From Bacillus infantis (GTDB lineage Bacteria > Bacillota > Bacilli > Bacillales > Cytobacillaceae), in assembly GCF_020171945.1 (NCBI RefSeq), contig NZ_JAIVAP010000012.1, positions 62,001 to 126,000 of the forward strand: a stretch of 64,000 nt of DNA, in the 5' to 3' direction. How positions within the stretch are numbered: position 1 is the first letter of the stretch; every line of letters starts with the position of its first letter. A program made the position numbers and the translations under genes. The notes beneath the pieces were generated by a model that saw nothing but the letters and a program-made list of their open reading frames with translations, did not search any database and was not told the origin of the DNA. Shown here one piece after another: positions 53,698 through 63,823 of this stretch.

Positions 53698-54798
53698 TTG
53701 CCCACAAAAAGATCTACTCCGGACTTTATATTGATTTTAGTCACGTTTACTCTGCTGGCAGTCGGCCTCATTATGGTATACAGCGCCAGTGCCATTTGGG
53801 CAGAGTATAAGTTTGATGATTCCTTTTTCTTTGCAAAGAGGCAGATGCTTTTTGCAGCTGCAGGCATCATGGCCATGTTTTTTATCATGAATATCGATTA
53901 CTGGACATGGAGGACCTGGGCCAAGGCAATTGTGATCATTTGCTTTGTACTGCTGGTTCTCGTTCTGATTCCCGGGGTGGGAAATGTAAGGAATGGATCA
54001 AGGAGCTGGATCGGCGTCGGTGCATTTTCCATACAGCCATCCGAATTCATGAAGCTTGCGATGATTGCATTCCTGGCTAAATACCTTTCCGAAAGGCAAA
54101 AGCTGATCACCTCCTTCCGCAAGGGGCTCGTACCTTCCCTTGGGCTCGCATTTCTGGCATTTGGGATGATTATGCTTCAGCCTGACCTTGGAACGGGAAC
54201 CGTTATGATCGGGACCTGTGTGGTCATGATATTTATCTCTGGGGCGAAGATAAGCCATTTTGCTGTTCTTGGACTTATCGGTCTGGGCGGCTTTGCTGGG
54301 CTGGTGCTGTCAGCTCCTTACAGGATGAAGCGGATCACATCATTCCTTGATCCATGGGAAGATCCGCTGGGGAGCGGGTTCCAGATTATCCAGTCATTAT
54401 ATGCAATAGGGCCAGGCGGGCTTTTCGGGCTTGGTTTGGGGGAGAGCAGGCAAAAGTTTTTTTATCTGCCTGAACCCCAGACGGACTTTATTTTTGCAAT
54501 ATTGGCAGAAGAATTGGGTTTCATCGGAGGTTCCTTCGTGCTTTTATTGTTTTCGCTCCTCCTCTGGAGGGGGATAAGGATTGCCCTTGGTGCACCTGAT
54601 CTGTACGGCAGCTTCCTTGCCGTCGGAATCATTGCGATGGTGGCGATCCAGGTTATGATCAATATCGGGGTTGTTACCGGGCTGATGCCGGTAACAGGAA
54701 TTACACTTCCTTTCCTCAGCTATGGTGGTTCATCCCTCACTCTGATGCTGATGGCAATCGGAGTCCTCCTGAATATAAGCCGGCATGCGAGATATTGA
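53698..54798 (+). CDS. spoVE: SpoVE, sporulation SEDS glycosyltransferase
   Basis: This SEDS enzyme polymerises spore cortex peptidoglycan with SpoVD. It has 366 aa, exactly the B. subtilis length, with start TTG 53698, 7 bases after CGAGGTG; the longer frame upstream contains that site. Signatures are GLIMVYSASA, GSRSWIGVGAFSIQPSEFMK, the essential acidic residue in PEPQTDFIFAIL (Asp263) and LPFLSYGGSSL. Its close match to SpoVE over FtsW and its dcw position distinguish it from ftsW at 2.5 kb. Confidence 0.95.
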   Translation: MPTKRSTPDFILILVTFTLLAVGLIMVYSASAIWAEYKFDDSFFFAKRQMLFAAAGIMAMFFIMNIDYWTWRTWAKAIVIICFVLLVLVLIPGVGNVRNGSRSWIGVGAFSIQPSEFMKLAMIAFLAKYLSERQKLITSFRKGLVPSLGLAFLAFGMIMLQPDLGTGTVMIGTCVVMIFISGAKISHFAVLGLIGLGGFAGLVLSAPYRMKRITSFLDPWEDPLGSGFQIIQSLYAIGPGGLFGLGLGESRQKFFYLPEPQTDFIFAILAEELGFIGGSFVLLLFSLLLWRGIRIALGAPDLYGSFLAVGIIAMVAIQVMINIGVVTGLMPVTGITLPFLSYGGSSLTLMLMAIGVLLNISRHARY

Positions 54799-54825
54799 CC
54801 CTGTTTCCGACAGGGTTTCTTTTTA
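54797..54825 (+). terminator. Terminator after spoVE
   Basis: ACCCTG pairs with CAGGGT around TTTCCGA, followed by TTCTTTTT. Confidence 0.8.
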
Positions 54826-54989
54826 CTTTCCGGGCTGGGTCTGTTAAAGGAAGAATCGTACCATTCCTGCACCTTCAATAATCAGGGTGGCGATCCAGAT
54901 TTTTTCAGCATTTTTATTACATTTGCATGACATTAATGTTATGGCTTATTAGAGCCGTTTAGATTATAGTAGAATGGGGTAAAGCGTGA

Positions 54990-55060
54990 GAGTGTTTTTT
55001 AAGGGAGACTTTGTGCTGCCACCCCTTTAAGGCTATAATGCCTGTTAAATACCAACACTC
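54990..55060 (+). promoter_or_regulatory. Structured leader of murG
   Basis: The outer arms GAGTGTT (54990-54996) and AACACTC (55054-55060) enclose TTAAGGG (54999-55005) and CCCTTTAA (55023-55030). The structure ends just before the murG ribosome binding site, so it could modulate murG expression. A promoter is likely between the spoVE terminator and this leader, but I cannot place it with confidence. Confidence 0.4.
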
Positions 55061-55078
55061 TTCTTTGAGGTGAAAGTC

Positions 55079-56182
55079 ATGAGAATTGCAGTCAGCGGAG
55101 GCGGTACAGGAGGGCATATATATCCTGCACTCGCTTTGATCAGAGAAATTCAAAAAGAGCATAAAGACACAGAGTTTTTATATATAGGCACTGAAAAGGG
55201 GCTGGAAAGCACTCTTGTGGAAAGAGAAGGCATCCCGTTCAAATCCATACATATCACTGGCTTCAAAAGAAAGCTTTCTTTTGAAAATATGAAAACTGTA
55301 TTCAGATTCCTGAAAGGAACAGCTGACAGCAGGAAAATGCTGAAGGACTTCAAAGCAGACATTGTCATCGGCACAGGCGGCTATGTGTGCGGCCCTGTTG
55401 TCTATGCAGCTGCCAAGCTTGGCATTCCCACAATCATACACGAGCAAAATAGTGTCCCGGGATTGACCAACAAATTCCTGAGCAGATATGTCGATAGAAT
55501 AGCAGTCTGTTTTGAAGAGGCAAAAGAATTCTTTCCATCGGATAAGGTTGTTTTGACCGGAAATCCCCGCGCCTCTGAAGTGATTGGCCAGGATCCTGTC
55601 AAAGGCAGGCTTTCAGCCGGACTGAAGACAAATATCCCTTCTGTTTTAATTTTTGGGGGCAGCAGGGGGGCAAGGCCGATCAATGAAGCAGTGCTGAAAT
55701 CGCTCGCCGAACTGCAGGATAAGCCCTACCAGGTACTGTATGTGACTGGAGAAGTGCACTATGAGGAAGTCAGGAAAGAGGTAGAGCTGGTCGGCAATCC
55801 GCCAAATGTGATCATAAAGCCATTTGTCCATAATATGCCGGAAGTTTTGGCTGGTACGGATCTGACAGTGGCAAGGGCGGGGGCGACCACTCTTGCTGAG
55901 CTGACATCACTTGGGATTCCGAGCATACTGGTGCCAAGCCCTTATGTGACCAACAATCACCAGGAGAAAAATGCCAGGGCCCTTTCTGAAAACGGGGCAG
56001 CAGAACTGCTGCTTGAAAAGGAACTGACCAGCAAGAAGCTTGTCGCTTCAATTGACGGGATTCTCCTTGATGAGAAGAAACTGAAGGATATGAAAAAAGC
56101 GGCCAGGGAATTGGGGATACCGGATGCGGCCAGAAGGCTGCACCGCGTCATGGAAGACCTTGTCCGAAAGAAGGGCCAGTAG
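55079..56182 (+). CDS. murG: Lipid II synthase MurG (GlcNAc transferase)
   Basis: MurG adds GlcNAc to lipid I on the inner face of the membrane, making lipid II. It has 367 aa of GT-B fold: [15 protein letters not shown] at the N-terminus, [34 protein letters not shown] and the sugar-nucleotide motif [26 protein letters not shown] 55079 follows GAGGTGAAAG; the GTG three codons earlier lies in that site. Confidence 0.97.
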   Translation: MRIAVSGGGTGGHIYPALALIREIQKEHKDTEFLYIGTEKGLESTLVEREGIPFKSIHITGFKRKLSFENMKTVFRFLKGTADSRKMLKDFKADIVIGTGGYVCGPVVYAAAKLGIPTIIHEQNSVPGLTNKFLSRYVDRIAVCFEEAKEFFPSDKVVLTGNPRASEVIGQDPVKGRLSAGLKTNIPSVLIFGGSRGARPINEAVLKSLAELQDKPYQVLYVTGEVHYEEVRKEVELVGNPPNVIIKPFVHNMPEVLAGTDLTVARAGATTLAELTSLGIPSILVPSPYVTNNHQEKNARALSENGAAELLLEKELTSKKLVASIDGILLDEKKLKDMKKAARELGIPDAARRLHRVMEDLVRKKGQ

Positions 56183-56236
56183 CCCAAAGAGCTTAAAAGA
56201 CATAAGATAGTAAAAAGAATGGAAAGGGAGGTATAT

Positions 56237-57145
56237 ATGGACGAATTGATCAGCAGGCTTAAAGATATGCAGGTTGGAAAAGTGAAAGAAAATGAACCTT
56301 TGGCCAACCATACAACCATGAAAATAGGCGGCCCCGCCGATTTGTTTGTAGAACCTTCATCTATAGACAACTTTATTAAAACAATGGAGCTTATCCGTGA
56401 ACATGACATCAAGTGGAGGGTAATAGGCAGGGGATCGAATCTGCTTGTATCTGATAAAGGGATTGAAGGGGCCGTCATTAAGCTTGGCCCAGGATTGGAT
56501 AAACTTGAAGTGGACGGTTCTGAGGTAACTGCTGGAGGAGGATTCTCTATCGTGAGCCTATCCGTCCAGATCAGCCGGAAAGGCCTTTCCGGCCTGGAAT
56601 TCGCAAGCGGCATCCCCGGCTCGGTCGGCGGTGCGGTCTATATGAATGCAGGCGCCCACGGCTCTGATATTTCTAAGATCCTCAAGAAAGCTTTCGTGCT
56701 CTTTGAAGATGGAAAAATGGAATGGCTCACCAATGAGCAAATGAAATTTTCCTACCGTACATCAGTTCTTCAGAAGGAGCGGCCAGGGATCGTGCTTGAG
56801 GCCGTGTTCAGCCTTCAGGAAGGAGAGAAGGATAGCATTGTGGCAGAGATGCAAAAAAACAAGGATTACCGGAAAGAAACACAGCCCTATAATTATCCTT
56901 GTGCAGGAAGCATCTTCCGCAATCCGCTTCCCCAGTATGCCGGCCAGCTGATTGAGTCTGCAGGTTTAAAAGGCCACAGCATCGGGGGGGCGAAAATTTC
57001 CGAGCTGCATGGAAACTTTATCGTAAATGCCGGCAGTGCGTCGGCTGAAGATGTACTTGGATTGATCGAGCATGTCAAAGATACTATCTATTCCCAATTT
57101 AAGGTTAAAATGGAAACAGAAGTGGAAATTATCGGCCGAAAGTAA
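56237..57145 (+). CDS. murB: UDP-N-acetylenolpyruvoylglucosamine reductase MurB
   Basis: MurB reduces the enolpyruvyl group to make UDP-MurNAc, with FAD and NADPH. It has 302 aa: FAD-binding [17 protein letters not shown] and [18 protein letters not shown], and the substrate motif [10 protein letters not shown] with the catalytic Ser. It is of the shorter type II form found in Firmicutes. AAGGGAGG precedes ATG 56237. It sits between murG and divIB as in B. subtilis. Confidence 0.96.
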   Translation: MDELISRLKDMQVGKVKENEPLANHTTMKIGGPADLFVEPSSIDNFIKTMELIREHDIKWRVIGRGSNLLVSDKGIEGAVIKLGPGLDKLEVDGSEVTAGGGFSIVSLSVQISRKGLSGLEFASGIPGSVGGAVYMNAGAHGSDISKILKKAFVLFEDGKMEWLTNEQMKFSYRTSVLQKERPGIVLEAVFSLQEGEKDSIVAEMQKNKDYRKETQPYNYPCAGSIFRNPLPQYAGQLIESAGLKGHSIGGAKISELHGNFIVNAGSASAEDVLGLIEHVKDTIYSQFKVKMETEVEIIGRK

Positions 57146-57215
57146 CAGGAAATTCTCCTTACTGCTGCCATTTATTGTGATATAATATTTCCTTAGAAAT
57201 AACCTTTAAAAGCCG

Positions 57216-57259
57216 GCAGAAGCACCACCGGCATTTGGATATGCCGGTGCCTATTCTGC
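57216..57259 (+). terminator. Long hairpin between murB and divIB
   Basis: GCAGAA...CACCGGCAT pairs with ATGCCGGTG...TTCTGC around TTGGAT, with small internal loops. Only a weak T stretch follows (TTTCC), so it may terminate partly or stabilise the mRNA. Confidence 0.5.
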
Positions 57260-57348
57260 TTTCCGTCTGACGAAAACGTTATGCTGCCTGCCATGCTGAT
57301 AGGCTATTGGCATTATGCGGCTAAAGCTTTTATAGTGAGGTGAAGGTT

Positions 57349-58140
57349 ATGGAGAAAGGGAACGTAGTCTCGCTGGAGGATCGAATTCCCAAACTGAAGC
57401 AGCAAAGAAGGAAAAAAGCGAACCGCAGGCTTATAGTTTTATTGCTTTTATTCTTTTCTATGATTGTTTTTGTGATATATTTCCAGTCGCCTTTAAGCCG
57501 TGTAAAAGAGATCAGCATCAGCGGAAATCAGACATACACGACAGAAGAATTGATTGCCGTAAGCGGCCTTTCTAAGAAAACAAATATTTGGAAGGTTGAT
57601 AAGGGGGCAATTGAGGGTAGACTGAAAGAGCTGCCTGAAATCAGCGGGGCCGAAATTGAAACCCGCCTCCCCAATACGGTTGTAATTAAGGTAGCTGAGC
57701 ATAATCGCATTGCCTACATAGCAAAAGAAAAAAGCTTTTTGCCTGTACTTGAAAACGGGATGATACTTAGCAAACAGGAAATTACAGACATTCCAGTTAA
57801 TGCACCGCTGCTGCTCGGCTTTAAGGAGGGCGACGTCCTCCTTGAGATGATAGACAGCCTGGAAAGCCTTCCGAGAGAGGTGCTGAACGCAATTTCGGAG
57901 ATTCATTATTCTCCTAAAAAAACGGACGAGTATCATATTACGCTATATATGAATGACGGGTTCGAAGTTAGTGCAACATTGCGGAGCTTTTCAGAAAAGA
58001 TGGCGCATTATCCTTCAATCATCAGCCAGCTGGACCCTGGGGTCAGCGGTGTGATTGATCTGGAAGTAGGTTCTTATTTTAAAGCCTACGGTCCGGAAGG
58101 AGATGATAGCCGTGGAGAAGAAGAAGAAGGTGAAAGGTAA
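57349..58140 (+). CDS. divIB: Cell division protein DivIB (FtsQ)
   Basis: This bitopic divisome protein of 263 aa has a basic cytoplasmic N-terminus (KLKQQRRKKANRR), one membrane helix (about 29-48), a POTRA domain (about 50-120, VKEISISGNQTYTTEELI) and a beta domain (about 120-235), then a disordered Glu-rich tail. It acts with FtsL and DivIC. ATG 57349 follows GAGGTGAAGG; an in-frame GTG lies within that site. The C-terminal coding overlaps the start of ylxW. Confidence 0.93.
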   Translation: MEKGNVVSLEDRIPKLKQQRRKKANRRLIVLLLLFFSMIVFVIYFQSPLSRVKEISISGNQTYTTEELIAVSGLSKKTNIWKVDKGAIEGRLKELPEISGAEIETRLPNTVVIKVAEHNRIAYIAKEKSFLPVLENGMILSKQEITDIPVNAPLLLGFKEGDVLLEMIDSLESLPREVLNAISEIHYSPKKTDEYHITLYMNDGFEVSATLRSFSEKMAHYPSIISQLDPGVSGVIDLEVGSYFKAYGPEGDDSRGEEEEGER

Positions 58141-58819
58141 GCGGGTCGTGCTTTCACTGGTGCTCCTTGTTCTCGGCTATATGCTTTCATTTTCCTATCA
58201 CTTTACAAAAAGTGAAAACGAGGAAGCTGACATGACAGGAAGCCAGTGGGAACGCGATTCAGCCCTAAGAAGCCAGCTTATCAGCATGGAAGAGCGCAAC
58301 CGCAGGCTGCAGAAGGAATTGGACAGCAAACAGGGACAGGTTCTTCAATTTGAAAAAGATCTGTCAAAAGAGGCACAGGTATATTTCAACCTGGCAGAAG
58401 ATGCAGAAAAATACAGGATGTATCTTGGGAAAGTCGGTGTAAAGGGCAAAGGGGTGGAGGTCACATTGGCTGACGGGGATTATAATCCCAGCGAAGCTAA
58501 TGTAAACAGCTATATTGTCCATGAACACCATGTTTTTAAGGTTATCAATGAACTTTATATCTCTGGTGCATCAGCTGTTGCGGTAAACGGCCAGCGACTT
58601 TCCCATGACTCTTATATTCTATGCAATGGCCCTGTCATTGAAATTGATGGAAAGCAGCATCCGGCACCTTTTGTTATTGAAGCAATCGGCGATCCGGAGG
58701 TTCTTTCTTCAGCGCTCAACCTTACAGGCGGAGTCAAGGATTCGCTGGTTAATGAGAATATCCAGTTCTCGCTGGAGGAGAAGGCTGAAATCGAAATGGT
58801 ACCCAATCTGGGGAATTGA
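58112..58819 (+). CDS. ylxW: DUF881 family protein YlxW
   Basis: This protein of about 235 aa has one N-terminal membrane helix (about 10-30), a coiled coil (about 50-95) and an extracellular DUF881 domain (KGKGVEVTLADGDY, VNELYISGASAVAVNGQRLS). The function is unknown, and members are found beside ftsA or divIB. I prefer GTG 58112, nine bases after GGAAGGAG; the ATG at 58103 directly touches that site. It overlaps the end of divIB by about 30 bases. Confidence 0.85.
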   Translation: MEKKKKVKGKRVVLSLVLLVLGYMLSFSYHFTKSENEEADMTGSQWERDSALRSQLISMEERNRRLQKELDSKQGQVLQFEKDLSKEAQVYFNLAEDAEKYRMYLGKVGVKGKGVEVTLADGDYNPSEANVNSYIVHEHHVFKVINELYISGASAVAVNGQRLSHDSYILCNGPVIEIDGKQHPAPFVIEAIGDPEVLSSALNLTGGVKDSLVNENIQFSLEEKAEIEMVPNLGN

Positions 58820-58858
58820 ATACGGCTGATCCACTTACTGGAAGCAGGAGAAAGTAAG

Positions 58859-59599
58859 GTGGAAATCGTGAAAAGGAATCAGATCATAAGCTTTACGGTT
58901 ATTTCCGCTGTGATCGGCTTTATGATTGCGGTGCAGTTCCAATCTGTCAAAGAGCCGGTTGTGAGGGATACCCGCGATACATGGCAGCTTAGGGAGGACT
59001 TGCGGAAAGAACAGGAAATTCAGCTGAGGCTGATACGGGAAATCAGATCAAACGAGCTGAAGCTTGCTCAATATGAAAATAAGCGGGAACAAAGCAAAGA
59101 AGAGGTGCTGAAGGAAACGCTGGGTGAGCTTAAAGAGGAAGCCGGCCTGACGGAAGTAAAGGGTCCGGGGCTTATCATCCACATTGAGCCTGCTGTTGAA
59201 GAAGCACTCCTGGGCAATGCACCTGGCGACGTATCGCCTGATTTGCTTAAAAGGCTGGTCAATGAGCTGAATATGTATGATGCGGAGCAAATATCAATTG
59301 ACGGGCACAGGATCATTAACACGACCGTCATCCGCGACATTAATGGCGAGACCAAAATCGATGGCCATGCAATCAGCTCTTTGCCGATTGAAGTCAGAGC
59401 GTCTGCAGAAGATATGCAGTCAGCTCAAAAGCTTTATAACCAGATGCAGGTATCCAAATCGGCAGAAGAATTCTTCGTCGAAAACCTCAGGGTCACTATC
59501 CTTAAGCCAAAGGGGAATATTGTTATCCCAGCCTACCAGGACACGATCCGGGTGAAAAATATGGAGCCTGCAGAATCTGAAAAAGGAGGCAGTTCTTAA
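58859..59599 (+). CDS. ylxX: DUF881 family protein YlxX
   Basis: This is a paralogue of the upstream gene: 246 aa with a membrane helix (about 8-26), a coiled coil (about 40-85) and a DUF881 domain (KGPGLIIHIEPA, LVNELNMYDAEQISIDGHRI). The function is unknown. GTG 58859 has AGGAG 8 bases upstream; a second GTG three codons on (58868) is also possible. The stop overlaps the sbp start (TAATG). Confidence 0.85.
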   Translation: MEIVKRNQIISFTVISAVIGFMIAVQFQSVKEPVVRDTRDTWQLREDLRKEQEIQLRLIREIRSNELKLAQYENKREQSKEEVLKETLGELKEEAGLTEVKGPGLIIHIEPAVEEALLGNAPGDVSPDLLKRLVNELNMYDAEQISIDGHRIINTTVIRDINGETKIDGHAISSLPIEVRASAEDMQSAQKLYNQMQVSKSAEEFFVENLRVTILKPKGNIVIPAYQDTIRVKNMEPAESEKGGSS

Positions 59600-59958
59600 T
59601 GTGGCTTCCCGTACTGGGTTTGCTTATCGGTGCCATACTGGGCCTTCTTACGGATTTCAGAATCCCTGATGAGTACTCCAATTACTTGTCGATTGCAGTG
59701 CTGGCTGCCCTTGACACCCTGTTTGGGGGCATCCGTGCGCATCTGCAGGATATATACGATGAAAAGGTATTTGTATCCGGCTTTTTCTTCAACATCCTGC
59801 TGGCAGCATCTTTAGCTTTTCTGGGGGTTCATCTTGGTGTAGACTTGTATTTAGCCGCTGTTTTTGCGTTTGGCGTAAGGCTTTTCCAAAACATAGCGGT
59901 CATTCGGAGAATTATTCTGACCAAATGGTCGAACCGAGAAAAAGTAGAAAAAAGTTAA
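59599..59958 (+). CDS. sbp: Small basic protein Sbp (DUF1290)
   Basis: This 119-aa membrane protein has three helices and matches Sbp, which lies upstream of ftsA in Bacillus. PDEYSNYLSIAVLAALDTLFGGIRAHLQ is the conserved core. The basic C-terminal tail (RRIILTKWSNREK) is cytoplasmic. The function is unknown. It is coupled to ylxX by a one-base stop/start overlap. Confidence 0.9.
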   Translation: MWLPVLGLLIGAILGLLTDFRIPDEYSNYLSIAVLAALDTLFGGIRAHLQDIYDEKVFVSGFFFNILLAASLAFLGVHLGVDLYLAAVFAFGVRLFQNIAVIRRIILTKWSNREKVEKS

Positions 59959-59966
59959 GATAGAAT

Positions 59967-59994
59967 AAAGGGAAATATATTAGTTTTGCCGAAT
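59967..59994 (+). promoter_or_regulatory. Sigma-H type promoter upstream of ftsA-ftsZ
   Basis: AAAGGGAAA (59967-59975), a 12-bp spacer and GCCGAAT (59988-59994) match the sigma-H pattern RNAGGAWWW-N11/12-RNNGAAT except at one base. ftsAZ of B. subtilis has a sigma-H promoter that raises FtsZ at the onset of sporulation, so conservation is expected. It begins 9 bp after the sbp stop. Confidence 0.7.
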
Positions 59995-60084
59995 AATTTA
60001 AATGATTATATTAATTTAAGATAAAACTAAAAATTGGCATTATTGTTGTTCAATAATTGTATTTGCAAAAGGAGGTGCCAGAGA

Positions 60085-61365
60085 ATGAACAGCAATGAAA
60101 TTTATGTTAGTCTTGACATCGGTACATCCAGTGTAAAAGTAATCATTGGTGAAATGGTCAACGACTCTTTAAACATTATCGGTGTAGGCAATGTAAAGTC
60201 TGAAGGATTGCGCAAAGGCTCAATTGTTGATATAGATGAAACCGTTCATTCTATAAAAAAGGCAATCGAACAAGCTGAGAGAATGATAGGGATGGAGATC
60301 AGGCAGGTCATCGTCGGCATCACCGGAAATCATGTCATGCTCCAGCCTTCCCATGGAGTAGTGGCTGTCTCCAGTGATAACAGGGAAATTACAGATGAAG
60401 ATGTCGCAAGGGTGATCGATGCCGCCCAGGTGGTTTCCATCCCTCCTGAAAGAGAGATTGTGGATGTCATTCCGAAGCAATTCATTGTAGACGGTTTGAA
60501 CGAAATAAACGATCCGCGGGGCATGATTGGTGTCCGCCTGGAAATGGAAGGCACTATTATAACGGGTTCTAAGACAATTCTACATAATATTCTGAGATGT
60601 GTTGAAAGAGCAGGGCTTGAAATTTTGGACATAACGCTCCAGCCGCTTGCTGCAGGGGCATTCGCACTTTCAAAGGACGAAATGAATCTCGGAGTGGCCT
60701 TGGTCGATATGGGCGGCGGCTCTACAACCGTTGCCCTGTTCGAGCAGGGAATCATGAAAGCAACGATTGTACTGCCTGTCGGCGGGGACCATATCACAAA
60801 GGATTTATCCATTGGCCTCAGGACCTCTACAGAGGATGCCGAAAAAATCAAAACAAAATACGGTTATGCTTTTTATGACCATGCTTCTGAAGATGAAGTC
60901 TTCAGTGTCCCGATTATCGGGAGCGATCAGCACCAGCAATTTAATCAGCTTGAAATTTCTGATATCATTGAAGCAAGGATGGAAGAAATTTTCGATCTGA
61001 TACAGAATGAGATTAAGAGATTGGGAGTCAGCGACCTGCCTGGCGGCTATGTCCTGACAGGAGGAGTAGCCAACACCCAGGGCATCCTGGAGCTGGCACA
61101 GATCATTTTCCAGAACCGCGTCCGGATTGCCATTCCGGATTATATCGGCGTAAGGGAGCCGCAGTATACAACAGCAGTCGGCCTGATCAAGTTTGCATAT
61201 AAAAATGCAAGGCTTCAGGGCAGGAAGATAGAGCCTGCCCAGGTAAACGAGGCGAAGGAGAAACGCGTCCAAAAACAACCGCAACCAAAAGCAAGACCGG
61301 AAAAACAGCCGGAAGAAAAGATTACATCACGAGTTAAAAAGTTCCTTGGCTACTTTTTCGAGTAA
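60085..61365 (+). CDS. ftsA: Cell division protein FtsA
   Basis: This actin-like protein tethers the FtsZ ring to the membrane. It has 426 aa: ATPase phosphate-1 loop [41 protein letters not shown], the 1C subdomain between the first two, and a C-terminal amphipathic membrane-targeting helix ([11 protein letters not shown]) after a Gln/Lys/Pro-rich linker. ATG 60085 follows AAAGGAGGTGCC; the upstream open frame is not coding. Confidence 0.96.
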   Translation: MNSNEIYVSLDIGTSSVKVIIGEMVNDSLNIIGVGNVKSEGLRKGSIVDIDETVHSIKKAIEQAERMIGMEIRQVIVGITGNHVMLQPSHGVVAVSSDNREITDEDVARVIDAAQVVSIPPEREIVDVIPKQFIVDGLNEINDPRGMIGVRLEMEGTIITGSKTILHNILRCVERAGLEILDITLQPLAAGAFALSKDEMNLGVALVDMGGGSTTVALFEQGIMKATIVLPVGGDHITKDLSIGLRTSTEDAEKIKTKYGYAFYDHASEDEVFSVPIIGSDQHQQFNQLEISDIIEARMEEIFDLIQNEIKRLGVSDLPGGYVLTGGVANTQGILELAQIIFQNRVRIAIPDYIGVREPQYTTAVGLIKFAYKNARLQGRKIEPAQVNEAKEKRVQKQPQPKARPEKQPEEKITSRVKKFLGYFFE

Positions 61366-61406
61366 ACAGTGCTTTAAGGAATATCGACGAATTAGGAGGA
61401 TTTGTC

Positions 61407-62573
61407 ATGTTGGAATTTGACACTAATTTAGATTCACTAGCGACCATAAAGGTTATCGGCGTTGGCGGCGGAGGAAATAATGCGGTAAACCGCATGATCG
61501 AACACGGCGTTCAAGGCGTAGAATTCATCGCAGTTAATACGGATGCACAGGCACTGAACCTCTCGAAAGCAGAAGTGAAAATGCAGATCGGCGGAAAGCT
61601 GACGCGCGGACTGGGTGCCGGTGCAAATCCGGAAGTAGGCAAAAAGGCTGCTGAGGAAAGCAAAGAGCAGATCGAAGAAGCACTGAAAGGTGCAGATATG
61701 GTGTTTGTAACTGCCGGAATGGGAGGCGGTACAGGAACTGGAGCTGCACCTGTCATTGCACAGATTGCAAGGGACCTGGGCGCTTTGACTGTAGGGGTCG
61801 TTACAAGGCCGTTTACATTCGAAGGCCGCAAGCGTGCCGGACAGGCAGCAGGCGGAATTGCTTCCATGAAGGAAGCAGTTGATACTCTGATTGTCATCCC
61901 GAATGACCGTCTATTAGAAATTGTAGACAAAAGCACTCCGATGCTTGAAGCATTCCGGGAAGCGGATAATGTGCTTCGCCAGGGTGTTCAGGGCATATCC
62001 GACCTGATTGCCACTCCAGGGCTGATCAACCTTGACTTTGCTGATGTAAAGACCATCATGTCAAGCAAGGGTTCTGCACTGATGGGGATCGGTGTCTCTT
62101 CAGGAGAAAACCGTGCGGCAGAAGCGGCAAAGAAAGCTGTTTCTTCTCCGCTGCTTGAAACGTCCATTGACGGTGCACAGGGTGTCCTGATGAATATCAC
62201 CGGCGGTTCGAGCCTGAGCCTTTATGAGGTTCAGGAAGCTGCAGATATCGTAGCATCCGCTTCAGACCAGGATGTCAATATGATCTTCGGTTCTGTTATC
62301 AATGAAAACCTGAAAGACGAAATCGTCGTTACTGTAATTGCTACTGGGTTCAATGAAGAAGTGGCCGCGCCTAAACCGGCACGCCCATCATTCGGCCAGC
62401 CTAAACAGCAGCAGACGCATTCACCTTCCCATAACCGGGACAGGGACAGGGAGCCAAAGCGTGAGGAGCAGAGCCATGAGCCGCCTGTAAGGAACTCATC
62501 GTCTCAGTCTTCACAAGGTGAAGAAACATTGGATATCCCGACTTTCCTGAGAAACCGCAATAGAAGAAGATAA
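61407..62573 (+). CDS. ftsZ: Cell division protein FtsZ
   Basis: This tubulin homologue forms the division ring. It has 388 aa: [13 protein letters not shown] near the N-terminus, the GTP signature GGGTGTG (about 106-112), the T7-loop [14 protein letters not shown], a variable Gln/His/Arg-rich linker (about 320-370) and the C-terminal peptide [14 protein letters not shown] that binds FtsA, SepF and EzrA. TAGGAGGATTTG precedes the ATG. It is co-transcribed with ftsA and ends at a strong terminator. Confidence 0.98.
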   Translation: MLEFDTNLDSLATIKVIGVGGGGNNAVNRMIEHGVQGVEFIAVNTDAQALNLSKAEVKMQIGGKLTRGLGAGANPEVGKKAAEESKEQIEEALKGADMVFVTAGMGGGTGTGAAPVIAQIARDLGALTVGVVTRPFTFEGRKRAGQAAGGIASMKEAVDTLIVIPNDRLLEIVDKSTPMLEAFREADNVLRQGVQGISDLIATPGLINLDFADVKTIMSSKGSALMGIGVSSGENRAAEAAKKAVSSPLLETSIDGAQGVLMNITGGSSLSLYEVQEAADIVASASDQDVNMIFGSVINENLKDEIVVTVIATGFNEEVAAPKPARPSFGQPKQQQTHSPSHNRDRDREPKREEQSHEPPVRNSSSQSSQGEETLDIPTFLRNRNRRR

Positions 62574-62585
62574 GATAGATTCGCT

Positions 62586-62620
62586 GAAAAGGCGCCTCAT
62601 ATGAGGCGCCTTTTAATTTT
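62586..62620 (+). terminator. Terminator after ftsZ
   Basis: AAAAGGCGCCTCAT and ATGAGGCGCCTTTT form a perfect 28-bp palindrome followed by AATTTT. Confidence 0.93.
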
Positions 62621-62645
62621 GGTTTTTAAGATTGAGCCGTATATT

Positions 62646-62757
62646 TTAGACAAGCATATAAAACAAAATACTGACAAAAAACGAAGGGAATAGTGAAAAA
62701 TTCTCCTAAAGAGGCTACAGAAAGTGACACACTTTAATGATATGGCTGGGGTATACT
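62646..62757 (+). promoter_or_regulatory. spoIIG promoter with 22-bp spacer and Spo0A-like boxes
   Basis: The -35 GTGACA (62724-62729) and -10 TATACT (62752-62757) are exactly 22 bp apart. The B. subtilis spoIIG promoter is known for this abnormal 22-bp spacing, used by sigma-A with Spo0A~P. Upstream are TTAGACAAG (62646-62654) and ACTGACAAA (62670-62678), each 7 of 9 to the reverse 0A box TTYGACAAA. The start codon of spoIIGA is 83 bp past the -10. Confidence 0.75.
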
Positions 62758-62840
62758 TTTCCATAAGATTAATAGATAGATGAAAAATCAGTTTTTCCAT
62801 CCGGGCCAGATTTGCCGGATATGTCTGGAGTGAAGCTGGA

Positions 62841-63779
62841 TTGGCTATTTATTTGGATATCATTTGGCTGCTGAACTTTCTTTTTGACAGCCTCCTGCTG
62901 TATCTCACTGCGATCTTCCTGAAAAGGGATGTTTCTATTTGGCGGATACTGGCGGGCGGGGCTGCGGGCTCACTGATTGTTCTGCTTGCAGTGACACCGG
63001 TTCACTCTATTTCCGGTCATCCGTTATCAAAGCTGCTATTTTCAATTGTCATGGTCGTCCTTGCCTTCGGATATAAAAGGGCCGGTTATTTCGTTAAAGG
63101 CCTGGTTACATTTTATATGGCAACATTCCTTATTGGAGGGACTTTGATAGGTGCCCATTATTTTGTGAAGTTTGATTTTGAGCTTTCTTCAGCCGTTCTG
63201 CTGGGAAGTGTCAAGGGATTTGGGGATCCGATCAGCTGGATGTTTGTCATCTTTGGATTTCCTGCAGCCTGGCATTTTTCACGGAAGCATGGAGAAAACA
63301 TGGAAATGGCAAATATCCAATATGACCAGCTGGCCGAGGTCTGCATTTCCATCAATGGGATTGACCTGAACTTCAAAGGGCTTGTAGACACGGGCAATCA
63401 GCTTTATGATCCCATATCCAGGACTCCAGTCATGATTGCATCCCTAAAAGGGATGGCAGAAAAGCTTCCGGAAGTTCTCCTCGCCGTTTCGCAGGACCCT
63501 GAACCCTTCCTGATGGGGGAGGCAAGAATCCCGCCTGACTGGGAAAATCGGATGAGAATTCTTCCTTGCAAGGTGGTTGGACAAGAACATCAGCTCATTA
63601 TTGCCATGAAGCCGGACAGAATCATCATCCAAAGGGGGGAAGAAAAAATCCTGGCAGGCAAGGCGCTCATCTCCTTCACGATGCAGCAGCTCTCCAGTGA
63701 TGATGCATTTGACTGCATTATCCATCCAAAGATGATGACAGGTGCCGGCAAAGCAGAATCAGCGGAAAAGGTAAGTTAA
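62841..63779 (+). CDS. spoIIGA: SpoIIGA, pro-sigma-E processing aspartic protease
   Basis: SpoIIGA cleaves the pro-sequence of sigma-E in the mother cell after a signal from SpoIIR. It has 312 aa: five membrane helices (about 1-150) and a cytoplasmic protease domain with the active-site Asp183 in [12 protein letters not shown] and the closing [12 protein letters not shown]. The start is TTG 62841, with GGAGTGAAG upstream; there is no ATG near the conserved [10 protein letters not shown] start. sigE follows after 44 bp. Confidence 0.95.
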   Translation: MAIYLDIIWLLNFLFDSLLLYLTAIFLKRDVSIWRILAGGAAGSLIVLLAVTPVHSISGHPLSKLLFSIVMVVLAFGYKRAGYFVKGLVTFYMATFLIGGTLIGAHYFVKFDFELSSAVLLGSVKGFGDPISWMFVIFGFPAAWHFSRKHGENMEMANIQYDQLAEVCISINGIDLNFKGLVDTGNQLYDPISRTPVMIASLKGMAEKLPEVLLAVSQDPEPFLMGEARIPPDWENRMRILPCKVVGQEHQLIIAMKPDRIIIQRGEEKILAGKALISFTMQQLSSDDAFDCIIHPKMMTGAGKAESAEKVS

Positions 63780-63823
63780 TAATACTATACTCGGAAAAAC
63801 ATAATTTAGAAGGAGGACTACTC

